Below are positions 41,188-47,173 of a stretch of 56,240 nucleotides of DNA, piece by piece. A program made the translations under genes and the position numbers. Position 1 is the stretch's first letter; each line of letters opens with the position of its first letter. A model generated the notes under the pieces. The model worked only from the letters and a program-made list of their open reading frames with translations. It was not told the DNA's origin and searched no databases. The stretch is from a virus: positions 1 to 56,240 of IMG/VR virus record IMGVR_UViG_3300004258_000002; one strand, given 5' to 3'.

Positions 41188-41955
41188 TCATTTTCCTTTC
41201 AAAGCATCCCGTAAGCCAGCAATTCCTTTTTTATGGGATTCTGCGTTAAACGCTTTTGGCTCTGTTTTTTTCGGTGCTTTTGAACGTGAATCTTCGAGCG
41301 CTTTGCGAACAGATAGTCCTTTATCAAACGATACCTGCGCGCAATCTTGAATACCGCGAACATCAAATTCATCTATTTCTTCGGAAGCCAAAGCTTCGGC
41401 AAGGCCAATGGCCGCCAATGAAGACATTTTTGCATGGTCGCGGATGTTTATTTTTTTTGGAAGATTTGGCTTGTTCTCGCGAATGCCTTGTTCTATTTCA
41501 GATTTATTCTTGTTAAAAATGCCCTTGTAAATCTTATTGGTGCATTGGCCTATTTCATGGCCGGGCTTAACATCATGCTCTATCAGAGTTGATGTATAAA
41601 CTTTACGTGTGTCGATATACTGCTCGCGCTTAGAGATCCATTGATCGTCATGCCCTTGATTTTTCCATGACGCCTTTGCTCTTTCTCGGCTCCGAGTTAT
41701 ACCAAGCTCGGGATCTATAGTTTCTTCGAGTCTTTCCTTAAACACCTGATTAACAGCAAGATGAAGCTCTGGAGAAAGATATTGCGCATAAGACAAAGCG
41801 AGCTGCCAGTGCGCCCAGGTGCCGCCATTAACTCCACGTCTTGTTTTTAAAACGGGGGATTTACCCCCATTTATTGATTCTATTACCTTTTTGGCACTAA
41901 TTAACCTGACATGAGATTTAAACCATGCAAACACAAGACTGGCAGGCGACCGCAA
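41188..41955 (-). CDS. KilA-N domain protein, apparently N-terminally truncated
   Basis: At most 255 residues on the minus strand, reading from a TTG at 41955 or a GTG at 41934. The visible part of KilA-N is its C-terminal half (RRGVNGGTWAHWQLALSYA, QYLSPELHLAVNQVFKE). The first 25-30 residues of the domain are missing, and no ATG or Shine-Dalgarno is present. The rest is a charged helical C-terminal region. KilA-N proteins bind DNA and regulate or kill. The 5' end overlaps the DUF6471 gene, so the gene may have lost its start in a rearrangement. Confidence 0.6.
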   Translation of the reverse strand: MRSPASLVFAWFKSHVRLISAKKVIESINGGKSPVLKTRRGVNGGTWAHWQLALSYAQYLSPELHLAVNQVFKERLEETIDPELGITRSRERAKASWKNQGHDDQWISKREQYIDTRKVYTSTLIEHDVKPGHEIGQCTNKIYKGIFNKNKSEIEQGIRENKPNLPKKINIRDHAKMSSLAAIGLAEALASEEIDEFDVRGIQDCAQVSFDKGLSVRKALEDSRSKAPKKTEPKAFNAESHKKGIAGLRDALKGK

Positions 41956-42146
41956 AGAACATTCTAAAAGCAGAGCTAAAGCGTAAGGGGGTTGATTACG
42001 AAACCCTTGCTGAGAAGCTTAAGGGATTTGGGATAGAGGAAAGCTATAACAGCATCAATACCAAGATCAACCGGGGAACCTTTACCTTTCAGTTCTTCTT
42101 GCAGTGCATGAAGGCTATCGGAGTTAATGACATTAGACTTTACTAG
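41925..42146 (+). CDS. DUF6471-type HTH-like protein
   Basis: 73 residues. Pattern WQATAKNILKAELKRKGVDY, YETLAEKLKGFGIEE, then KINRGTFTFQFFLQCMKAI, which fits the DUF6471 family of small predicted DNA-binding proteins. Convergence with regulatory genes and its compact size suggest a repressor-like role. It overlaps the KilA-N 5' end by 31 bases on the opposite strand. Confidence 0.7.
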   Translation: MQTQDWQATAKNILKAELKRKGVDYETLAEKLKGFGIEESYNSINTKINRGTFTFQFFLQCMKAIGVNDIRLY

Positions 42147-42187
42147 AGGAAGCATAAAAATATAAATGGGAATAATTTGGGAATATT

Positions 42188-42218
42188 TTGCTATAAATTT
42201 TCAGTTTTTGTGTATAAT
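42188..42218 (+). promoter_or_regulatory. Sigma70-type promoter of the ImmA/IrrE pair
   Basis: A consensus TATAAT at 42213-42218 is preceded by TTGCTA (42188-42193) with a long 19-base spacer in AT-rich DNA. It lies about 27 bases before the start at 42246. It lacks the GGAAAAC box, so this pair appears to be expressed independently of the late system. Confidence 0.5.
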
Positions 42219-42245
42219 GGATTATCGAAAAAAGGTAAGAGGATT

Positions 42246-42869
42246 ATGATGATTTCAAGCGCTGAAGCTGTAGAAATTTTAGAGTTACATTTTGCTGCAT
42301 TTCATAAAGTCGCGCATGATGCGTGGGATGCATATTTGGAAATACCTGAGAAATCCAGAATGGGACTCTCCAAGCGTTCAAGAGCTAGCATAGTGCATGA
42401 TTACATGATTCTTGAAGCTGCAAAATATGCGGACTCAGCAGATGGAATTAAGTTATTTAATCTTAAAATGCTATACGGATTGGTAATTGACAATGTTGCC
42501 ATAAGGTTTAAAAAATTTAATGAGCTCAATTTATCAAGCAATAATTTAACCGCTCAAGTTAAAAATTTTAGGAACCAGCTTCAAATAGAAGGAATTCCAG
42601 CCATTTGCCACCTAGAAGTTGGATATAGCCTAGATGATCATGAAAAAGAAATTTCTCAAGTTACGCTGGCATGTCCGGGTGGAGTAAGAAGTAACATTTG
42701 GGAAATGGAGCTCAATGGGGCAGAAGCTATTCCATTAGTTGAAAACATATTTGATTCAATTAAAAAGGACGACATAAAACCTTCAATAATCAAATCGAAG
42801 AAAAAAGGCGAGGTTATCCCGATTGGAATAGCCTCAGGAGAGCAAAAAGATGGTAACGACGACAAGTAA
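42246..42869 (+). CDS. Hypothetical partner of the ImmA/IrrE protein
   Basis: About 207 residues from the ATG pair at 42246 with AAGAGGA upstream; the longer frame from 42177 begins before the promoter. A helical N-terminal part (AEAVEILELHFAAFHKVAH) precedes KMLYGLVIDNVAIRFKKFNE and a Lys-rich tail. It overlaps the next gene by 20 bases. I do not recognise a family. Tight coupling to an XRE-metallopeptidase gene suggests a toxin-antitoxin or defence pair, which is an inference. Confidence 0.6.
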   Translation: MMISSAEAVEILELHFAAFHKVAHDAWDAYLEIPEKSRMGLSKRSRASIVHDYMILEAAKYADSADGIKLFNLKMLYGLVIDNVAIRFKKFNELNLSSNNLTAQVKNFRNQLQIEGIPAICHLEVGYSLDDHEKEISQVTLACPGGVRSNIWEMELNGAEAIPLVENIFDSIKKDDIKPSIIKSKKKGEVIPIGIASGEQKDGNDDK

Positions 42870-43956
42870 AATTAATGGAGACCTACTAATTCTTGCTAGA
42901 GAATATCGTGCAATAACGCAAGAAGAACTCGCAAAAAAAATAAATATTGCCCAATCTACTATCGCAAAAATTGAAAATGGCATTAAAAATGATGTTGATA
43001 ATGAGATGGCTGAATTAATATCCAGAGAACTAGACTTTCCCGTCGAGTTTTTTTATCAGCAAGAGGATATTTTGAGTTTTGGATCGAGCGCTTATTTTTA
43101 TAGAAAGAGGGCAACAATGCCTGCATCTGAGCGAAAAAGAATCCATAGCATTGTTAATATCACAAGAATAGGTATAAAAAAAATTCTTAAATTTGTTGAT
43201 ATTGAGCCTACCTTGTCTCTTCCTGAAGTAGAAATTGATGAATATGGCAATAGCGCCTCACAAGTTGCAAAAGCGATCAGGGTTTTTTGGCATTTAGCCG
43301 ACGGCCCAATAAAAAATCTTACAGGATTGTTAGAAAGCGCAGGAATTATAATAATTCCATGTGATTTTGGCACGAGAGCAATCGACGCGACCAGCTTAAG
43401 ACTCTCTGAGATGCCGCCGCTTATCTTTATAAATAGAGACATTCCTGGGGATAGATGGCGATTTACTTTAGCTCATGAGTTAGCTCATCTGATCATGCAT
43501 CGAATTCCTCACGAGAGAATGGAGCAAGAGGCAGATGAATTCGCAGCAGAATTTTTAGTTCCTGAAATTGAGGTTAAACCCCAATTCAGAATGATTCCAA
43601 CTTTAAAACTACCGGATTTAATAAAATTAAAAGAATTTTGGAAGGTTTCTATAGCTATGCTTGTAATGCGCGCAAAGTCGCTGGATATAATTAATGACAC
43701 ACAAGTGCGCTATCAATTCATGATGTTAAGTAAAAGTGGTTATCGTATTAATGAACCAGCTCCTTTACAAAAAGAAGTTACAAGTAGTATTGGCAGGATT
43801 CTATCTGCAATGGTTGATGACAGCGGATTAACAAAAGAAGATATAGCAACAGCACTCAAGTGGTCTGTTCGCGATACGGAATATTTACTTCCTTTACCGT
43901 TTCAGGTCAATAGAACTCAGTTACGACTTGTAAGGCAGGGTAATAAAAGATATTAA
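42850..43956 (+). CDS. XRE-ImmA/IrrE metallopeptidase
   Basis: 368 residues. Residues about 8-62 are a Cro/C1 HTH (REYRAITQEELAKKINIAQ, STIAKIENG). A gluzincin-like region carries FTLAHELAHLIMH (HExxH) near residue 220 and EQEADEFAAEFLVP. This is the COG2856-type architecture that cleaves phage or mobile-element repressors or acts with toxins. It overlaps its upstream partner by 20 bases and shares its AT-rich composition, unlike the surrounding structural genes. Confidence 0.85.
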   Translation: MVTTTSKINGDLLILAREYRAITQEELAKKINIAQSTIAKIENGIKNDVDNEMAELISRELDFPVEFFYQQEDILSFGSSAYFYRKRATMPASERKRIHSIVNITRIGIKKILKFVDIEPTLSLPEVEIDEYGNSASQVAKAIRVFWHLADGPIKNLTGLLESAGIIIIPCDFGTRAIDATSLRLSEMPPLIFINRDIPGDRWRFTLAHELAHLIMHRIPHERMEQEADEFAAEFLVPEIEVKPQFRMIPTLKLPDLIKLKEFWKVSIAMLVMRAKSLDIINDTQVRYQFMMLSKSGYRINEPAPLQKEVTSSIGRILSAMVDDSGLTKEDIATALKWSVRDTEYLLPLPFQVNRTQLRLVRQGNKRY

Positions 43957-43964
43957 TAAGATTC

Positions 43965-43994
43965 GAGCCAATGACGCGCCAACGTCATTGGCTC
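43965..43994 (+). terminator. Perfect 12-bp hairpin after the ImmA/IrrE gene
   Basis: GAGCCAATGACG (43965-43976) pairs perfectly with CGTCATTGGCTC (43983-43994) over a CGCCAA loop, nine bases after the stop. No T tract follows, so it may act as an mRNA-stabilising or processing hairpin rather than a full terminator. The remaining gap to 44347 holds a small ORF, a terminator at 44257, and nothing else I can identify. Confidence 0.55.
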
Positions 43995-44116
43995 CTAGTG
44001 ACATGGAAGTCGAGCATCCCTCTGTCACCTACAGCTTGTCCTAGCAGACTCCATGAATAATAGTCTATTCATAGGTTGTAGGCAAATATTGCTCTCCATA
44101 TTACTTGGAGATAAAC

Positions 44117-44245
44117 ATGAGAAATGTTTACAACAGAGTAAAAGATGTATTTGTTAACAAATATACTCGATTCCGTTTCGGACGTATCGAGCATGTTTGC
44201 CAACATTGGCGGTCGCATCCTGGGCAGCTAGATTTGTTTAATTAA
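44117..44245 (+). CDS. Predicted 42-residue protein
   Basis: A short ORF with TTGGAGA six bases upstream and a terminator 12 bases after its stop, so it forms a complete small unit. Basic and aromatic (KYTRFRFGRIEHVCQHWRS), ending PGQLDLFN. The HVCQHWRS stretch resembles short conserved Cys/His tails I have seen in proteobacterial small proteins, but no family name can be given. Confidence 0.5.
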   Translation: MRNVYNRVKDVFVNKYTRFRFGRIEHVCQHWRSHPGQLDLFN

Positions 44246-44256
44246 TACTGCTATTT

Positions 44257-44292
44257 TGCCGTGCCATTTGAAAATAATGGCGCGGCATTTTT
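44257..44292 (+). terminator. Rho-independent terminator
   Basis: A 12-bp near-perfect stem (44257-44268 with 44276-44287, one mismatch; outer pairs TGCCG/CGGCA) followed by TTTTT at 44288-44292. It can end the small-ORF transcript. Confidence 0.75.
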
Positions 44293-44347
44293 ATTTCCGC
44301 CTTTGTGCGGCTGCTACATAATACTGAAAAATAACGAAAGTTGTCAA

Positions 44348-44641
44348 TTACTCGGATTTTTTAACAAGTTCAACTGATATTAATTTTTTAAGTGTTCCGC
44401 CATATTCATTTTTTTCCACCATTGCAGTGGCTTTGCAAACATCGCCGCCATGACATTTATCAAATATTTTTTTTGACTTTGGGTCATTAGAAATAAAGGT
44501 TATGTCATTGCCACTTTCGTCAGTAATTGATGAGTCTAACGTACCGTATTGCAATACTCCGGTGACAGTTACTTTCTCATCTTTTGCTTGAGCAGAAAAC
44601 GCAATAAATAATCCTAACGCCATAACAACAACTTTTTTCAT
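44348..44641 (-). CDS. Small periplasmic protein with signal peptide
   Basis: 97 residues from the ATG at 44641 with GGAG six bases upstream on the minus strand; a TTG 12 bases earlier is less likely. Signal peptide MKKVVVMALGLFIAFSAQA, cleavage near AQA-KD. The mature part (VTVTGVLQYGTLDSSITDE, IFDKCHGGDVCKATAMVE) is beta-rich with two cysteines that could form a disulfide, and it suggests a small OB-type fold. Host-like moron; no family is recognised. An attC-like element lies just upstream. Confidence 0.65.
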   Translation of the reverse strand: MKKVVVMALGLFIAFSAQAKDEKVTVTGVLQYGTLDSSITDESGNDITFISNDPKSKKIFDKCHGGDVCKATAMVEKNEYGGTLKKLISVELVKKSE

Positions 44642-44661
44642 ACCATTCTCCAAATTTAATC

Positions 44662-44711
44662 GCTAACAAAAATCATAAGCCGCGCATGGTCGCCGAAGCT
44701 GGGCGTTATGT
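44662..44711. repeat. Possible integron attC-like element
   Basis: TAACAA at 44664 and GGGCGTTATG at 44701-44710 bracket about 35 bases containing AAGCCG. This resembles short attC sites of gene cassettes, with TAAC and GTTA as outer pairs. The internal symmetry is poor, so the call is tentative. Confidence 0.25.
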
Positions 44712-44736
44712 CAATCGTGTTAGGGTGCATAAAGTC

Positions 44737-44776
44737 GGAAAATCAGAGAAAAGCTTTATAAATCCATGAATATAAT
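44737..44776 (+). promoter_or_regulatory. Late-type promoter 8 (GGAAAAT variant + TATAAT -10), antisense
   Basis: GGAAAAT at 44737-44743, within AGTCGGAAAAT, lies 27 nt before a perfect TATAAT (44771-44776). Predicted +1 is near 44783 on the plus strand, so transcription would run antisense through the membrane-protein gene at 44816-45130 and into the gene at 45135. Confidence 0.6.
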
Positions 44777-44815
44777 AAAGCCAACTATCGGGGCGTGTCG
44801 CTTGCTCGGTCGTAC

Positions 44816-45130
44816 TTAGTTTGTTTGCAGTAAAGACATGACATTGCAGGCCAAGCCAATAATTTGCATGAAAAAACCGGCTGCTAATAACTTGGTCCCG
44901 GTTTTTTCTGCCTCATTGACTTGGTTATGCATACCATGAATCTGAATATTACGAATATTCTCCCCCCTTGCTCTGGCGGCATTGACTTGAAAATTAATAT
45001 CCAGCGCCCGGACAGCCAAAGAGAGCGAGCCAAGAATTTTTGTAACCCTCCACGATACAAGCAAGGTTCCAATAAACATGAAAACAGCACTCAGTATTTT
45101 TAATAGATTTACATCAATTTCGAGGATCAT
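44816..45130 (-). CDS. Membrane protein with two predicted spans
   Basis: 104 residues on the minus strand. Hydrophobic helices at about 8-30 (LLKILSAVFMFIGTLLVSW) and 80-102 (LLAAGFFMQIIGLACNVMSL) flank a polar stretch (ARARGENIRNIQIHGMHNQ). It starts five bases from the divergent plus-strand gene at 45135, so the two compete for upstream space. Its antisense strand carries a late-type promoter. Function unknown; host-like accessory gene. Confidence 0.6.
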   Translation of the reverse strand: MILEIDVNLLKILSAVFMFIGTLLVSWRVTKILGSLSLAVRALDINFQVNAARARGENIRNIQIHGMHNQVNEAEKTGTKLLAAGFFMQIIGLACNVMSLLQTN

Positions 45131-45134
45131 AAAA

Positions 45135-45350
45135 ATGTGGCCATTTAAAAAAAGTAAAAAATCAGAACCTGTAAAAGATTTATATTCGTTTACTCCTCAA
45201 GACGATATTACCGCTCTTGAATGTGCTGATTTCTTAAGTGATTCGACTAGGTTCAGAATTATAACCGAAGACTATGTAAGCAATCTTCCCGACTCGATGA
45301 AAAGGCATTTCCAAAAAATATCTGCATCCGATTGCGAGTCCAAGCAATAG
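45135..45350 (+). CDS. Hypothetical small protein (MWPFKK start)
   Basis: 71 residues from the ATG at 45135 with GAGG ten bases upstream. A longer frame from 45078 would overlap the divergent gene. Basic N-terminus (MWPFKKSKKSEPVKDL), then an acidic domain (YSFTPQDDITALECADFL). No family is recognised. It could be transcribed from the antisense late promoter at 44737. Confidence 0.5.
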   Translation: MWPFKKSKKSEPVKDLYSFTPQDDITALECADFLSDSTRFRIITEDYVSNLPDSMKRHFQKISASDCESKQ

Positions 45351-45378
45351 CTCGGGATAAGCCGCTTTTTTCGCCATA

Positions 45379-45418
45379 GGAAAACGGTGTAAATACAACT
45401 AAATTTAGGCAATAACAT
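45379..45418 (+). promoter_or_regulatory. Late-type promoter 9 (GGAAAAC box + TAACAT -10), regulator operon
   Basis: GGAAAAC at 45379-45385 within CATAGGAAAAC lies 27 nt before TAACAT (45413-45418). Predicted +1 near 45425, 24 nt before the GTG start at 45449. Confidence 0.6.
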
Positions 45419-45448
45419 AATGACTCTATAATTTTTACGGAGTCAATT

Positions 45449-46075
45449 GTGAGCAATTTAATCAAAAGCAACGCGGTCGCAAGACTTCTTTCTGTGACCA
45501 TGCATACTATCCGCGACATGCGGCGTGACGGACTTCTTCCGCTGCCTGTTGTTGTTGGAAAAAGCGAGTTATGGGTTGATGCTGAGATCGAATCCTGGCT
45601 AAAGTGCAAGTTAGCCGAAAGAGAGGGGTGCAACATGGATGTTGTTAACGACCTGCCTTGGCCTCCTGTTTTGTTGAGTGGCAGACAGGTAGCAAGTATT
45701 TTTAAGGTAATGGATGATACCGTCTTGGTCCTTGCCAAGGCCGGTAAATTACCAGGCGCAATTATCATCGCAAAGAAAAATTCTTACCGATGGGTTAAGT
45801 CTGAAGTTTATGACCTCATTAAAAAGCTTCTTTTAGAGAGAGGTTGCGCTAATGAAATACCTTCCGAGCCTGTTTTGATTGGCGCAAATGAAGTCGCTAT
45901 AAAATTAGGTTTCACAAATTCCGGCTATATATCAGCGCTCAGCAAGAAAGGGGTACTGCCCAAGCCAATCACGATAGGAGGCAAGCTACTTTTTTGGGTT
46001 GAGTCTGAGATTCAGGAATATGCTGACAGCAAAATAGCGGAGCGTGACGCGGCTGTTGATGGGGGTGCGGAATGA
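45449..46075 (+). CDS. Triple AlpA/excisionase-type HTH protein
   Basis: 208 residues from a GTG with ACGGAG six bases upstream. Three similar winged-helix units follow one another: residues about 6-59 (SNAVARLLSVTMHTIRDM), 75-132 (SGRQVASIFKVMDDTVLVLA) and 143-201 (GANEVAIKLGFTNSGYISAL). Each ends in a W-V-x-S/A-E-I/V helix. AlpA-like proteins are usually single-domain activators or excisionases, so three tandem copies are unusual. Under a late-type promoter and coupled to the BRO gene, it may be a regulator. Confidence 0.65.
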   Translation: MSNLIKSNAVARLLSVTMHTIRDMRRDGLLPLPVVVGKSELWVDAEIESWLKCKLAEREGCNMDVVNDLPWPPVLLSGRQVASIFKVMDDTVLVLAKAGKLPGAIIIAKKNSYRWVKSEVYDLIKKLLLERGCANEIPSEPVLIGANEVAIKLGFTNSGYISALSKKGVLPKPITIGGKLLFWVESEIQEYADSKIAERDAAVDGGAE

Positions 46076-46827
46076 GCCAGTTAATTCCATTCGAGTTTGA
46101 AAGTTCGTCTGTTCGCATAATTACCAATGATAATGGCGATCCATTATTTGTGGCGAAGGATGTTTCTGAAGCGCTGGGTTACGCTTGGTCCGGTGCCGCT
46201 ACGATCAGGCATATACCGAATGAATGGAAGGGGGTTGATTCGGTTCCAACCCCCTCCGGAAACCAAGAAATGTCAGTACTTACAGAGCAAGGCTTGTACT
46301 TTTTCCTTGGTAGAAGTGACAAGCCAAAAGCGCTCCCAATGCAAAAATGGATTGCAGGCGATGTTTTGCCATCAATCCGCAAAACCGGCAAATACGAACT
46401 AAATCCAGCTGATCAACAATACAAATTGCCCGGCAATTATATCGAAGCTCTTGAGGCTCTACTTGAGTCTGAAAAGCAAAGAGCCCTGGATGCGCCAAAA
46501 GTCCGACTAGCCACACTCATTTCAGAGTCATCAAATTCTCGCTGCATTAGGGTTTGGGTTAAAGCCATGAAAAACGAGAATAACCTATGTGTTGGTGAGC
46601 GCGACGTTTTCAAATATTTGATCGATAAAAAGTACATCTTCAAGCCGAAAGGTGAAAAAGGCTATCTCCCATATTCCCGCCACGAATCAACAGGAACGGG
46701 TTTTTTCGCGGTTGTTGTCGATGAAATTAACGGAAAGCCAAGGCGAATGCTCAAGATAACAGGAAAAGGGGTTTTGAACTTAACCGCCAAAGTGATTGAG
46801 CATTTCAATGAGGATATAGCTGCTTAG
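46072..46827 (+). CDS. BRO-N antirepressor with KilAC-type C-terminal domain
   Basis: 251 residues overlapping the AlpA-like gene by ATGA. N-terminal BRO-N: VRIITNDNGDPLFVAKDVSE, ALGYAW, MSVLTEQGLYFFLGRS. C-terminal phage antirepressor domain (NNLCVGERDVFKYLIDK, KYIFKPKGEKGYLPYSRHES). It is a second antirepressor besides the gene at 5326. Ends exactly where promoter 10 begins. Confidence 0.8.
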   Translation: MSQLIPFEFESSSVRIITNDNGDPLFVAKDVSEALGYAWSGAATIRHIPNEWKGVDSVPTPSGNQEMSVLTEQGLYFFLGRSDKPKALPMQKWIAGDVLPSIRKTGKYELNPADQQYKLPGNYIEALEALLESEKQRALDAPKVRLATLISESSNSRCIRVWVKAMKNENNLCVGERDVFKYLIDKKYIFKPKGEKGYLPYSRHESTGTGFFAVVVDEINGKPRRMLKITGKGVLNLTAKVIEHFNEDIAA

Positions 46828-46833
46828 CTACTC

Positions 46834-46873
46834 GGAAAACCCGACAAAGCAACAGAATCATGCCTCATATACT
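46834..46873 (+). promoter_or_regulatory. Late-type promoter 10 (GGAAAAC box + TATACT -10), baseplate
   Basis: GGAAAAC at 46834-46840 within CTCGGAAAACC lies 27 nt before TATACT (46868-46873). The standard +1 would be 46880, exactly the A of the baseplate start codon, implying a leaderless or near-leaderless mRNA. Confidence 0.7.
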
Positions 46874-46879
46874 TGAGCC

Positions 46880-47173
46880 ATGAATAAAATTACCGGAAGT
46901 GAAGTTCAGGGTATGGTTGAGCACTGGCTGAATACGCCAACCTGCGGCTATTTGGGGTCCGACTACGGTCAGGATGCTAAGGCATTACTGCAACTTCCGC
47001 AATCCGACGGTGCAGCCGATGACTTCCTGCGAAAATTGCGCGATGACGTTCAGATTTTGCAGGCATACCCGCCTGGAAGCCTGAATATTTACGGTGTGCA
47101 CTCTGGAGCTGACCGGTTGGATCTATTTATCGAGGTAGCCGGGCCGGCTATTTCTGTGCCGGGCGTCAAATAA
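46880..47173 (+). CDS. Putative baseplate wedge protein (gp25/W-like position)
   Basis: 97 residues (GMVEHWLNTPTCGYLGSDYG, FLRKLRDDVQILQAYPPG, LDLFIEVAGP). It directly precedes the J-like gene with a one-base overlap, the normal place for a small gp25/W-type wedge protein. The sequence itself is not diagnostic. First gene of the baseplate/second fibre unit. Confidence 0.55.
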   Translation: MNKITGSEVQGMVEHWLNTPTCGYLGSDYGQDAKALLQLPQSDGAADDFLRKLRDDVQILQAYPPGSLNIYGVHSGADRLDLFIEVAGPAISVPGVK

